Below are positions 1 to 7,208 of a DNA stretch of 38,071 nucleotides, piece after piece. Source of the stretch: Nitrospiraceae bacterium (GTDB lineage: Bacteria; Nitrospirota; Thermodesulfovibrionia; UBA6902); the NCBI GenBank assembly GCA_003599425.1, contig QZKC01000078.1, positions 1 through 38,071 of the forward strand, written 5' to 3'. The notes under the pieces were generated by a model. The model was not told where the DNA came from, did no database searches, and was given only the letters and a program-made list of their open reading frames with translations. Position numbers and translations under genes: made by a program. Positions within the stretch are counted from its first letter, which is position 1. Every line of letters begins with the position of its first letter.

Positions 1-361
1 ACTCGATCTGTCCCTTTTTAATAGCTTCAACAATTGCAGGGACGCCGGTCAGGAAATCGTTACTCTCCTTTTCTCTTTCAATGCTCTTGTCGAGAATATT
101 CTTGGCGACTTCAATCCCGGCCAAAAGGGCTTTCTTTGTTCTTTTTGATACTTCATCGCCCATGAGGATGCGTATCTTGTTGAGCTTCTGCCATTGGCCA
201 TCAAGGGCTAAGAGAGAACCTATTTCAAAAAAACCGGTGGCAATATCAAATTGATGTGCTATCTCAGTCCAGTCGTGAAGGTAATTTTTGACTTTCCAGG
301 CTTTATCGCTATTATCGACTATGAAGAGGTCGGCGCCTTTTTGTTTGCTATTTTCTGTCAA
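1..361 (-). CDS. N-terminal fragment of a PLD-like domain/helicase-type protein (partial)
   Basis: The frame is open from a TTG start (359-361) to the window edge, giving the first 120 residues. A GGGGG ribosome-binding site lies 7 bases before the TTG, and an in-frame stop just upstream rules out a longer start. Segments such as DIATGFFEIGSLLALDGQW and KIRILMGDEVSKRTKKAL are what I recall from the N-terminal phospholipase-D-like domain of large SNF2/helicase-related proteins, some of them linked to restriction or phage defence. The catalytic HKD and helicase motifs would lie outside the window, so the function is inferred from family resemblance only. The TTG start and weak codon context fit an accessory gene. 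Confidence 0.6.
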   Translation of the reverse strand, partial: MTENSKQKGADLFIVDNSDKAWKVKNYLHDWTEIAHQFDIATGFFEIGSLLALDGQWQKLNKIRILMGDEVSKRTKKALLAGIEVAKNILDKSIEREKESNDFLTGVPAIVEAIKKGQIE

Positions 362-460
362 TTATTGCCCCCATTATTTTAAGACACATTATTATAGCAA
401 AGTGAGGTTATTTTTCAGTTTTATTTTACAGGGCGATGTTGAGAAATTAACTCAGGCGAG

Positions 461-488
461 ACTTGTAATGCACTTATACATTACAAGT
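461..488. repeat. 10-bp perfect inverted repeat at the end of the VWA gene
   Basis: ACTTGTAATG at 461-470 and its reverse complement at 479-488 flank an 8-base loop and touch the stop codon of the VWA gene (488-490). There is no T run on either strand, so it could be a processing or weak terminator hairpin, not a classical intrinsic terminator. The rest of 362-487 shows nothing recognisable. Confidence 0.55.
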
Positions 489-2740
489 TACGTTGTGAGC
501 CTTCGGTATATCTCCGTGATCCGGTTCGGGAGTTGTTTGACATCATCGATGACGATATAGTTTACTTCCCCGTACATGTAACGCAGGTATGAGCTTGCTT
601 CTTTGTCGATAGTTATGCAGAAGGAATGAATGCCCTGCTGCTTTGCTTCCATGAGCGCTTTCCTCGTATCCTCAATGCCGTAGTTCCCTTTGTATGTGTC
701 ATAGTCTTCAGGCTTGCCGTCGCTCAGGGTGATGAAAAGCTTGGTCCTGGCCTCGACGGATTTGAGTATCCTGGTGGAATGCCGTATTGGAGGGCCCATA
801 CGGGTGTAATCCTTTGGCGTTATGCCGCTTATCCGTTTTTTTACGATATCCGAATACGAGTCCTCAAATCCTTTGACGCAGTAATAATCACACCTGTTTC
901 TCGTCATCCCTGAAAAACCGTATACTGCATAACGGTCTCCGAGCGCCTCCAGCGCCTCGGCCATTAGGACGAGCGATGCCTTCTCAGCCTCATTGACCCA
1001 CCCCTTGGTAGAGCCGCTCATGTCCAGGAGAAAGAGCACGGCAAAGTTCCTCTCCTGCCGGTCGTATTTTGTAAAGAAATTCTCGTTAGGAGAAAGCCCG
1101 GCGCGGATATCTGAAAAGGCCTCAACAGTGGCGTCGATATCAATGTCGTCCCCTTCTTTCTGCCTCCTGACTATCTTCGGTTCCCTCTTCAGGAGCTCAA
1201 ATTTTTTTCTCAGGATATTTACATAGCCGCTGTAGCGTTTCAGGGTGAGTTCCACAAATGGCTCATGTACTGGATGGATTGTGTGTTCAAAGAGGGTGCA
1301 CCAGCTTTTCTTGTATCCCCCCCTCTTGTAATCCCATTCATCATACAGTATGCCTCCTTCGACCTCTTCAAAAACCTGCTCTTCCTCGGCTAACTGGTTG
1401 AGGGTCAAAGGGCATCCGGCTCCGCCGATATCAGATCCATTTACTATGATGCCGCCAGGTATGCCTCCCCTTTTTTCAATAATGTTTTTTGTTTCGTGAT
1501 CGAGTTCAATGACCCTTCCTTTTATGAGCAGATATTCTTTTGCAGGGTCAGGCATATTTTCAGTGAAAATGTTCTTATGTGAGGAAGTCTTCTGCGGTTC
1601 GAATGAAGGCATGTTAATCAGTTTAGTTATCATCCCTTCCAGTTTTTTCTGATGAGCGCGCCTCTCTTCTTTAAGGTGCAGGGAAACTTCTTCTGGCTTT
1701 ATGACACCGAGAAGCAGGAGGTGGCTCCGGGGATGGTAACTGCCCTCAAGGCTGCTTGCTGTCTGGTAAATACTGAACAGGTCCTCCATGCTTTTATGAA
1801 GAGAGGGTTCTTTTCCGAGCGCTGACATCCTTTCTGTCACGGATCTTACAGTATCTGAAGCATGCTCATCTGTATGTCCCTTTAAATAAAACTGATAAAG
1901 TGATTCTACAAATGCGGATTTCCCGTTGAGGCTGGAAAGAGGGGCGCGGTCCTTGAGGAAGTCTTTCTTCAACCCTGGCACCTCCTTCATGAGGCCGGGG
2001 AGCTCTTTTTCCAGGAACGGCTCAAGCCTGACAGCTTCAAGGATATTGTAAATGTCTATGGCGAGGTCTTTTTCCTGAAAGAGCCGGAAGAATGTTTCTA
2101 TGTCAGGATAAGGCTGCCAGTTGTCTCCAATGAACGTGTTCAATAATTCAGGACCAGGGGCAAGCGTGCCCTGGGAAATCTGGGCACATTTATGAACGAC
2201 TATGAACTTATAGAGGAGAAAATTTCTGTCGCGTTCATCATACCTGTTCAGGAAATGCGGAAGGTATATTGTTGCCGTATCGGTGTAGGATTCTGCGCGG
2301 GGTTCAAGCTTCAATGCAAGCCCTGAAATACCTCTCACATAGGTTTCAAGTACAGGAGCCACTTCCTGAAGAGTAAGCCCTTTTGGCATTAAAAATTCCC
2401 ACAGGGACTCTTCATCCATGCGTGAAATAAATCCCAGAAAGTGGTCAACTCCCTGGTGGTCCAGGGTATCAAAGGCCTGCGTTATCCACCGGTCCATCTC
2501 TCTCAGGGTGAGAAACCGTGAGGCGTTCTTTATACGCTTCAGGGTCTTTGGTACGAGAGAGGAACTGGCATGGGAAAGGGTCTGGCAGAGCGCCAACGTC
2601 TTTTGCCTGATCCTTTTGTCAAGATATTCCAGGTCTCTGAGAACCGCCTCTATCTCATCATCATCAAAAAAATCGAGACGGAGGTTTTTGATCAGGTCTT
2701 CTTTGAGATGCGGGATGTGGTCTTCGTCTGTTCCATGCAT
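488..2740 (-). CDS. VWA-domain protein of the CbbO/NorD family
   Basis: A 750-residue soluble protein. Its C-terminal quarter is a von Willebrand A domain with a complete MIDAS: DMSGST at residues 573-578, a downstream Thr in DYTRMGPP, and SDGKPEDYD. The long helical N-terminal part (about 1-400) has no motif I recognise. Family members CbbO and NorD work with a MoxR-type AAA+ ATPase to remodel or load cofactor into a target enzyme (Rubisco activation, NO reductase assembly). Its ATG overlaps the stop of the upstream ATPase gene as TGATG, so the two are translationally coupled. No Rubisco or nor genes are in the window, so the client is unknown and I give no symbol. Confidence 0.85.
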   Translation of the reverse strand: MHGTDEDHIPHLKEDLIKNLRLDFFDDDEIEAVLRDLEYLDKRIRQKTLALCQTLSHASSSLVPKTLKRIKNASRFLTLREMDRWITQAFDTLDHQGVDHFLGFISRMDEESLWEFLMPKGLTLQEVAPVLETYVRGISGLALKLEPRAESYTDTATIYLPHFLNRYDERDRNFLLYKFIVVHKCAQISQGTLAPGPELLNTFIGDNWQPYPDIETFFRLFQEKDLAIDIYNILEAVRLEPFLEKELPGLMKEVPGLKKDFLKDRAPLSSLNGKSAFVESLYQFYLKGHTDEHASDTVRSVTERMSALGKEPSLHKSMEDLFSIYQTASSLEGSYHPRSHLLLLGVIKPEEVSLHLKEERRAHQKKLEGMITKLINMPSFEPQKTSSHKNIFTENMPDPAKEYLLIKGRVIELDHETKNIIEKRGGIPGGIIVNGSDIGGAGCPLTLNQLAEEEQVFEEVEGGILYDEWDYKRGGYKKSWCTLFEHTIHPVHEPFVELTLKRYSGYVNILRKKFELLKREPKIVRRQKEGDDIDIDATVEAFSDIRAGLSPNENFFTKYDRQERNFAVLFLLDMSGSTKGWVNEAEKASLVLMAEALEALGDRYAVYGFSGMTRNRCDYYCVKGFEDSYSDIVKKRISGITPKDYTRMGPPIRHSTRILKSVEARTKLFITLSDGKPEDYDTYKGNYGIEDTRKALMEAKQQGIHSFCITIDKEASSYLRYMYGEVNYIVIDDVKQLPNRITEIYRRLTT

Positions 2741-3549
2741 CAGAATATGGAGCTGACCAGTTCGGAAAGCGCTGTCAGCATCTCGTGGTCGTCGGTCAAA
2801 GGTTCTGTTATGGCGACCTCACACGCTTTTCGTGGCTCTATACCGGAAGAAATGAGCTTTGCTGCATGTATCAGGAGCCGGGTACTGGCGCCTTCAATAA
2901 GCCCCCTATCCTTGAGATTGCGGGTCTTCTCGGCATAGTTCACGAGCTTCTCGGCGATCACATCCTGGATTCCGGTCTCGTGCATGATGACCTCTTTTTC
3001 GAGCTTCTTGTCCGGATAGGTAAAATCAATTGCAAGGAACCTCTGGCGTGTGGATTGTTTGAGATCTTTGAGTACGCTCTGATAACCCGGGTTATAGGAG
3101 ATGCTCATTAGAAATTCAGGCGGAGCCTTGAGTATCTCTCCCAGCTTTTCAATGGGGAGTATCCTCCTGTCATCAGCGAGGGGGTGGATCACGACCGTGG
3201 TGTCTTTTCTCGCTTCTACGATCTCGTCGAGATAGCAGAAACCTCCTGCCTTGACCGCCCGCGTGAGAGGCCCGTCGATCCAGACCGTCTCACCTCCGCG
3301 TACAAGATACCTGCCGACAAGATCGGAAGCGGTCAGGTCATCATGGCAGGATATCGTAATGAGAGGCCGTCCGAGCTTCCATGCCATGTATTGCATGAAC
3401 CGGGTCTTGCCGCAGCCGGTCGGTCCCTTCAGGAGAACAGGTATCTGATTATGGTAGGCTGACTCGAAAATATCTATTTCCTTCCCTGTAGGAAGGTAAT
3501 ATGGTTCTTCTTCGAGAATATATTCTTCTGTCTTTACTGCCTGAGCCAT
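2740..3549 (-). CDS. MoxR-type AAA+ ATPase, CbbQ/NorQ/GvpN family
   Basis: A 269-residue AAA+ chaperone-like ATPase. Visible motifs are Walker A GPTGCGKT (42-49), Walker B GFCYLDEI (103-110), a sensor-1 type SYNPGY (151-156) and the arginine-containing STRQRF (166-171). The length is typical for CbbQ/NorQ. Such hexamers use ATP to drive conformational change in a client through a VWA partner, here the next gene, which it overlaps by one base. The family is used by several unrelated systems, and nothing here shows which client applies. It is the first gene of a two-gene operon. Confidence 0.88.
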   Translation of the reverse strand: MAQAVKTEEYILEEEPYYLPTGKEIDIFESAYHNQIPVLLKGPTGCGKTRFMQYMAWKLGRPLITISCHDDLTASDLVGRYLVRGGETVWIDGPLTRAVKAGGFCYLDEIVEARKDTTVVIHPLADDRRILPIEKLGEILKAPPEFLMSISYNPGYQSVLKDLKQSTRQRFLAIDFTYPDKKLEKEVIMHETGIQDVIAEKLVNYAEKTRNLKDRGLIEGASTRLLIHAAKLISSGIEPRKACEVAITEPLTDDHEMLTALSELVSSIF

Positions 3550-3690
3550 AGTTCATTGTAAATTATTTGAGGCAGTTAGTAAACCGGTTATTACAGAAAT
3601 TCAAAAGCACAAAGGGGAGTCTGGCGGAGCATTTATGAATTTAGCAATAAGCGGTCAGCTCAAACATGCTGTTTTCCGTTCTTTCTGATA

Positions 3691-3715
3691 GCTGAAAGCT
3701 GATTGCTGAGCGCTG
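3691..3715. repeat. Heptad repeat array (GCTGAAA type), intergenic
   Basis: Units GCTGAAA, GCTGATT, GCTGAGC and a partial GCTG follow each other at exact 7-base spacing in the 234-base gap between the DUF72 gene and the ATPase gene. A looser copy (GCGGTCA, GCTCAAA) lies just upstream around 3651. No gene or clear promoter is visible in the gap. Confidence 0.7.
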
Positions 3716-3783
3716 TTTTTTATGTCGATTAGAGAAACTCAGGAACAGGCTGCCCTTGTGCCTTTGAAAAATTTGAAAGCATG

Positions 3784-4728
3784 TTACTTTCTTTTGGCAG
3801 TTTTGGAAGCGGGCTTCTTCGCAGATCTTTTTGCGGGCTTGGGTTTTTTAAGCGGCTTTGCGGAAGCCTTCTTGGGAGCAACCTTTTTGACGATCTTTTT
3901 CTTTTCGGCCTTTTTCTTTATGGGTGTTTTCTTCCCGGGTTGTTTCTTCTCAGCTTTTTTCTTTGGCTTCTCGGCCTGTTCCATAAGAGACTTCGGGAGA
4001 GTTGCTGCGAGAATTTGCTTGAGCTCTAAAGCATTTTTGGGGGCATTTGCCATCGCATCATTATTGAGGTAGAAATACACATCTTTGCCCTCTTTCAGAT
4101 ATTCCTTGATCTTTTTTGAATCCTGCTTCAGTTGCTCTGTTGTATAGCTTGAGGCATAATTGCCCCCTTCCCCGTGTCTCCGTATATAGAGGAAATTGGC
4201 AGTGGATGGGAGATTATCGATAAAATCCGGCCAGTCAGCAGTACATACGGCTATATTTGAGGCAGAGAGGAGATTGAATACCTTCTTTGTGAGCCAGCTC
4301 TTATGCCTGAATTCAAAGGCGTGACGCACTGGATACTGTTTCAGGTTCTCTATAAAATCCTCGAGATTCTTCATGTTCAGCCGCAAGTTCGGCGGCAGTT
4401 GCCAGAGGACCACGTGCAGTTTTTCAAGGAGCGGGGCTGTTGCGTTGAAAAAAGTTGAAAGCGGCAACTCCACGTCTTTCAGTTTTTTGACGTGAGTGAT
4501 AAACCTGCTCCCTTTCAGGCAGAATACAAAGTCAGGAGATGTTTCCTTGTACCATCTTTCAAAGGCCTCTTTTTTCAGGAGCCTGTAAAAGGTGACATTC
4601 AGCTCAACGGTATTGAATTTCCCCATGTAAAAGGAAAGCCACCATCTGTGCGGAAGGTCTTCAGGATAAAAGACCCCTTTCCAGGAATCATATAAAAAGC
4701 CGCTGCATCCTATCCAGTATTTCGGCAT
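3784..4728 (-). CDS. DUF72 (YecE-like) protein with a Lys/Ala/Pro-rich tail
   Basis: Residues 1 to about 240 match the DUF72 TIM-barrel family: the start WIGCSGFLYDSWKGVFYP, then FNTVELNVTFYRL, FCLKGSRFITH, LWQLPPNL and FEFRHKSW are characteristic. The biochemical role of DUF72 is not established. Residues about 249-314 form a low-complexity tail of repeated KK, AP, AKP and KKP motifs, similar in composition to histone H1 or bacterial histone-like tails, which suggests nucleic-acid binding. The tail is in frame with normal coding sequence, so it is part of the protein. The gene stands 56 bases upstream of mnmA's stop on the same strand. Confidence 0.85.
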   Translation of the reverse strand: MPKYWIGCSGFLYDSWKGVFYPEDLPHRWWLSFYMGKFNTVELNVTFYRLLKKEAFERWYKETSPDFVFCLKGSRFITHVKKLKDVELPLSTFFNATAPLLEKLHVVLWQLPPNLRLNMKNLEDFIENLKQYPVRHAFEFRHKSWLTKKVFNLLSASNIAVCTADWPDFIDNLPSTANFLYIRRHGEGGNYASSYTTEQLKQDSKKIKEYLKEGKDVYFYLNNDAMANAPKNALELKQILAATLPKSLMEQAEKPKKKAEKKQPGKKTPIKKKAEKKKIVKKVAPKKASAKPLKKPKPAKRSAKKPASKTAKRK

Positions 4729-4784
4729 CGCAGATAAGTATACACTGAATTTTTAAAAAATTAAACAGAAAATTTTATGTAATA

Positions 4785-5873
4785 TTATTCAATTATCCCC
4801 CCGCCGATAACTGTTTCTTGATCGTAAAACACGGCGCTCTGCCCGGGAGCCGGGGCCCAGACCGGTTCATCGCATTCAACAAGAACACGGTCAGGACCCT
4901 CAGGGGTTATTATTGCAGGGACTTCCCTCATAGTGGACCTGACCTTGATGTGTACCCTTATAGCATCCGGCAGGGCTTCAATAGCTATCCAGTTCAGGCC
5001 CGTCACGCTGAAGCGCTGCTTCATCGCATCTTCCTTTGCGCCGACAATGACCGTGTTCTTTTCCCTGTCTATGTGAACAACATAGTGTGGCTTCAGTGAG
5101 GGAATGCCGAGTCTTTTTCTCTGTCCAATAGTGTAAAACGCTATGCCTTTATGCTCACCAAGCCTCTTGCCGTCTGTGTCGACGATCAGGCCGGGGACCA
5201 GTGTTTCGGGCGAGGACCTCCTGATAAAGTCGGCATAGTTTTCATCTCCAACAAAGCAGATCTCCTGGCTTTCAGGCCTCAGCGCTGTTGCAAGACCGAG
5301 CTCGATTGCGATCTTGCGGGTCTTGTCTTTTGTAAGATCACAGAGGGGGAACAGGGTTTTTGAAAGCTCTTCCTGTTTCATTACGTAAAGGACATATGAC
5401 TGATCTTTTTTAGGGTCAGCGCCTTTCAGTAACAGGTGACGCGCAACGGGCAACTTCTGACTTCTGACTTCTGGCTTCTGCACTTTTTCAATCCTCGCAT
5501 AGTGCCCGGTTGCGACATAGTCAGCACCAAGCTCCCGGGCTTTTCTCAGGAGAAAGTCAAACTTGATATATCTGTTGCACAGGATGCACGGGTTCGGAGT
5601 CAATCCTTTCGAGTAGGACTCGCAGAAGCTCTCAATGACGTTTCTGTAAAAAGGGTCCCGCACGTCAACTGTATAATGTTCTATCCCCAGTTTCCCGGCA
5701 ACTGACCGTGCAAGTTCAATGGTCTCAACAGAGCAGCAGACATTTGAACTCTTCAGGTCCCGCCGGTCCCACAGCTCATAACTCAAGCCAGTAACTTCAT
5801 GGCCTTCTTTTTTGAGGAGACAGGCAGCAACAGAGGAATCAACTCCACCGCTCATGGCAACAAGCACTTTCAT
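4785..5873 (-). CDS. mnmA: tRNA-specific 2-thiouridylase MnmA
   Basis: A 362-residue enzyme that 2-thiolates the wobble uridine of tRNA-Lys, -Glu and -Gln, using ATP and sulfur from a relay. Motifs present are the PP-loop SGGVDSS (8-14), the catalytic Cys99 in NPCILCN, GHYAR (123-127), DPKKDQSYVL (153-162) and the second catalytic Cys206 in SQEICFVGD. These make it complete and probably active. The odd part is residues about 130-145, where homologues go almost directly from YARIE to LLLKG. Here about fifteen extra residues (VQKPEVRSQKLPVAR) are encoded by a 7-base tandem repeat array, in a surface loop by position. Confidence 0.96.
   Translation of the reverse strand: MKVLVAMSGGVDSSVAACLLKKEGHEVTGLSYELWDRRDLKSSNVCCSVETIELARSVAGKLGIEHYTVDVRDPFYRNVIESFCESYSKGLTPNPCILCNRYIKFDFLLRKARELGADYVATGHYARIEKVQKPEVRSQKLPVARHLLLKGADPKKDQSYVLYVMKQEELSKTLFPLCDLTKDKTRKIAIELGLATALRPESQEICFVGDENYADFIRRSSPETLVPGLIVDTDGKRLGEHKGIAFYTIGQRKRLGIPSLKPHYVVHIDREKNTVIVGAKEDAMKQRFSVTGLNWIAIEALPDAIRVHIKVRSTMREVPAIITPEGPDRVLVECDEPVWAPAPGQSAVFYDQETVIGGGIIE
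5454..5481. repeat. Heptad repeat array inside mnmA (CTTCTGA type)
   Basis: Four exact-spacing units, CTTCTGA twice, then CTTCTGG and CTTCTGC. It stays in frame within mnmA and encodes the inserted PEVRSQK-like segment. Confidence 0.9.
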
Positions 5874-5910
5874 CGCAGATGTATTTTATCACAGGGAAAG
5901 ACAGCGGTCT

Positions 5911-5938
5911 GTAGGGGTTTGATTAATCAAACCCCTAC
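5911..5938. repeat. 28-base perfect palindrome between mnmA and the YkgJ gene
   Basis: The half-site GTAGGGGTTTGATT (5911-5924) is followed directly by its exact reverse complement (5925-5938). With no unpaired loop it is a perfect palindrome, similar in form to REP-like GTAGGGG...CCCCTAC elements seen in many genomes. A T-rich stretch follows at 5939-5952. It lies between divergently transcribed genes, so an operator or a mobile palindromic repeat is more likely than a terminator. Confidence 0.75.
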
Positions 5939-5983
5939 TTGTTGAATTTTTGCTCTTCCTGCGTTTAAAGTAACACAAAGGCA

Positions 5984-6649
5984 ATGGCAATAAGCAAAAC
6001 TAAAAGATCAGGCCCTTCCGGCGCTAACCGCCCGGCTTTCCCCTCTGATGAGAAAATGCATCCCTGGCTCAGGCTGCTCCTTGATGCGTATCACATAGTT
6101 GACAGGGGCATTACAAGGGCGCTTGATGATGAAAGAAAAAAGGGCAGAACCCTGGCCTGTAAAAAAGGGTGTTCACACTGCTGCGCCACACACAAAGATA
6201 TTCCTGTGTATCCCCTCGAACTGCTCGGCATCACATGGTATGTGACGGAAAAGTTCATTGGGCCCCTGCGGGAAACGCTCAGGCAGTCACTTGAACAGTT
6301 CACAGGCAGGGAAGCATGCCCTTTTCTCATGGGGGGATCGTGTGCAGTCCATACCGTAAGACCAATGGCGTGCAGGCAGTTCAATGTTTTCGGCAATGCA
6401 TGTGACGAAGGTGAAGACCCTTACTATACCAGGCGTGAGGACGTTATGGAACCGGTAAAGAAATATATTGATCAGGCATTTTTCATCATGCTTCCGTTTT
6501 ATGGAGTTGAAAAAGAGTCTGAGCGTATCAAAGTGGTTGAGACAGGGGCTTTTCATAAAATGGTGAAAGAACTTCATGCATGCAACTGGAAGAGCCTTGC
6601 TGTAAAGATGAAAGACTTTGAAGCGCGGGACAGTGGCCCTGTCGCGTAA
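5984..6649 (+). CDS. YkgJ-family cysteine-cluster protein
   Basis: A 221-residue protein with the cysteine pattern of the YkgJ/CxxCxxCC family, which is thought to bind zinc or an iron-sulfur cluster: C59, C63, C66 and C67 in CKKGCSHCC, then C112, C120, C130 and C140 in CPF..GSC..RPMACRQF..NAC. The precise function of the family is not established. There is no signal peptide, so it is cytoplasmic. AAAGG lies only two bases before the ATG, so initiation may be modest. It is transcribed divergently from mnmA, away from the palindrome at 5911-5938. Confidence 0.85.
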   Translation: MAISKTKRSGPSGANRPAFPSDEKMHPWLRLLLDAYHIVDRGITRALDDERKKGRTLACKKGCSHCCATHKDIPVYPLELLGITWYVTEKFIGPLRETLRQSLEQFTGREACPFLMGGSCAVHTVRPMACRQFNVFGNACDEGEDPYYTRREDVMEPVKKYIDQAFFIMLPFYGVEKESERIKVVETGAFHKMVKELHACNWKSLAVKMKDFEARDSGPVA

Positions 6650-6730
6650 CGACAGATGCATGCCTTGACAAAAACATCAAAAGATGGAATCATTTCTTCA
6701 ACATGAGAAATCTTTAAATAAGGAGTGATG

Positions 6731-7201
6731 ATGAAAAAAACAGTTTCAATAGTCGTCCTGATTGCATTCTTTGCATTCAGTTTTTATTCAGTGGCGCCTA
6801 CTTTTGCCGCTGCTGCAGTGACGCCGATAATACCCTCTGAGAATGTTGCAAAAGAAATTGCAAAAAACGCAGGCGGGTACTACTCTGAGGGAGCAAGTGT
6901 CCCGGTTCTTTCAGGAACAGAGGTCGCACTGCCGGTCATAAAGGAAGGGACCGGAGAAGTGATAGGCTACATTGTTGCGGAGAGGGCAAATCTGATTACA
7001 ACCCTTAATACCGCTGGATTCTCAGAGGTTTCGTCTGCATTAGCTGCTGCTGAAGCCGGCACTGCTGCGGGACTCGCGGTCGGCGCGGGTATTAGCGGAG
7101 GCACCATTGCATTAGGAGTTGCTGTGGCAGCAGGCGTGATAGGCCTTGCAGTCGGGGCCGGCGGCGGTGGCGGCGGCGGATCAACATCAGGTCACCCGTA
7201 A
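6731..7201 (+). CDS. Secreted small Ala/Gly-rich protein, paralogue of the one at 9176-9637
   Basis: A 156-residue protein I do not recognise as a named family. It has a signal peptide (about 1-26, ending TFAAA), a polar middle with SGTEVALPVIKEGTGEVIGY, then an Ala/Gly-rich hydrophobic stretch containing EAGTAAGLAVGAGI, and ends in seven glycines and STSGHP. The start was chosen for its spacing from AGGAG at 6721-6725; GTG 6725 and ATG 6728 are alternative in-frame starts. It is clearly homologous along its length to the protein at 9176-9637, beside yjbH. By architecture (signal peptide, hydrophobic zipper-like stretch, Gly run, Ser/Thr tail) it recalls YjbE, the small secreted protein of yjbEFGH; this is inference. 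Confidence 0.8.
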   Translation: MKKTVSIVVLIAFFAFSFYSVAPTFAAAAVTPIIPSENVAKEIAKNAGGYYSEGASVPVLSGTEVALPVIKEGTGEVIGYIVAERANLITTLNTAGFSEVSSALAAAEAGTAAGLAVGAGISGGTIALGVAVAAGVIGLAVGAGGGGGGGSTSGHP

Positions 7202-7208
7202 AAGCTAC

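Noticed and set aside
7146-7208. Longer start for selA
   Set aside because: It would overlap the poly-Gly end of the preceding gene and add residues not found in SelA; ATG 7209 gives the normal N-terminus.
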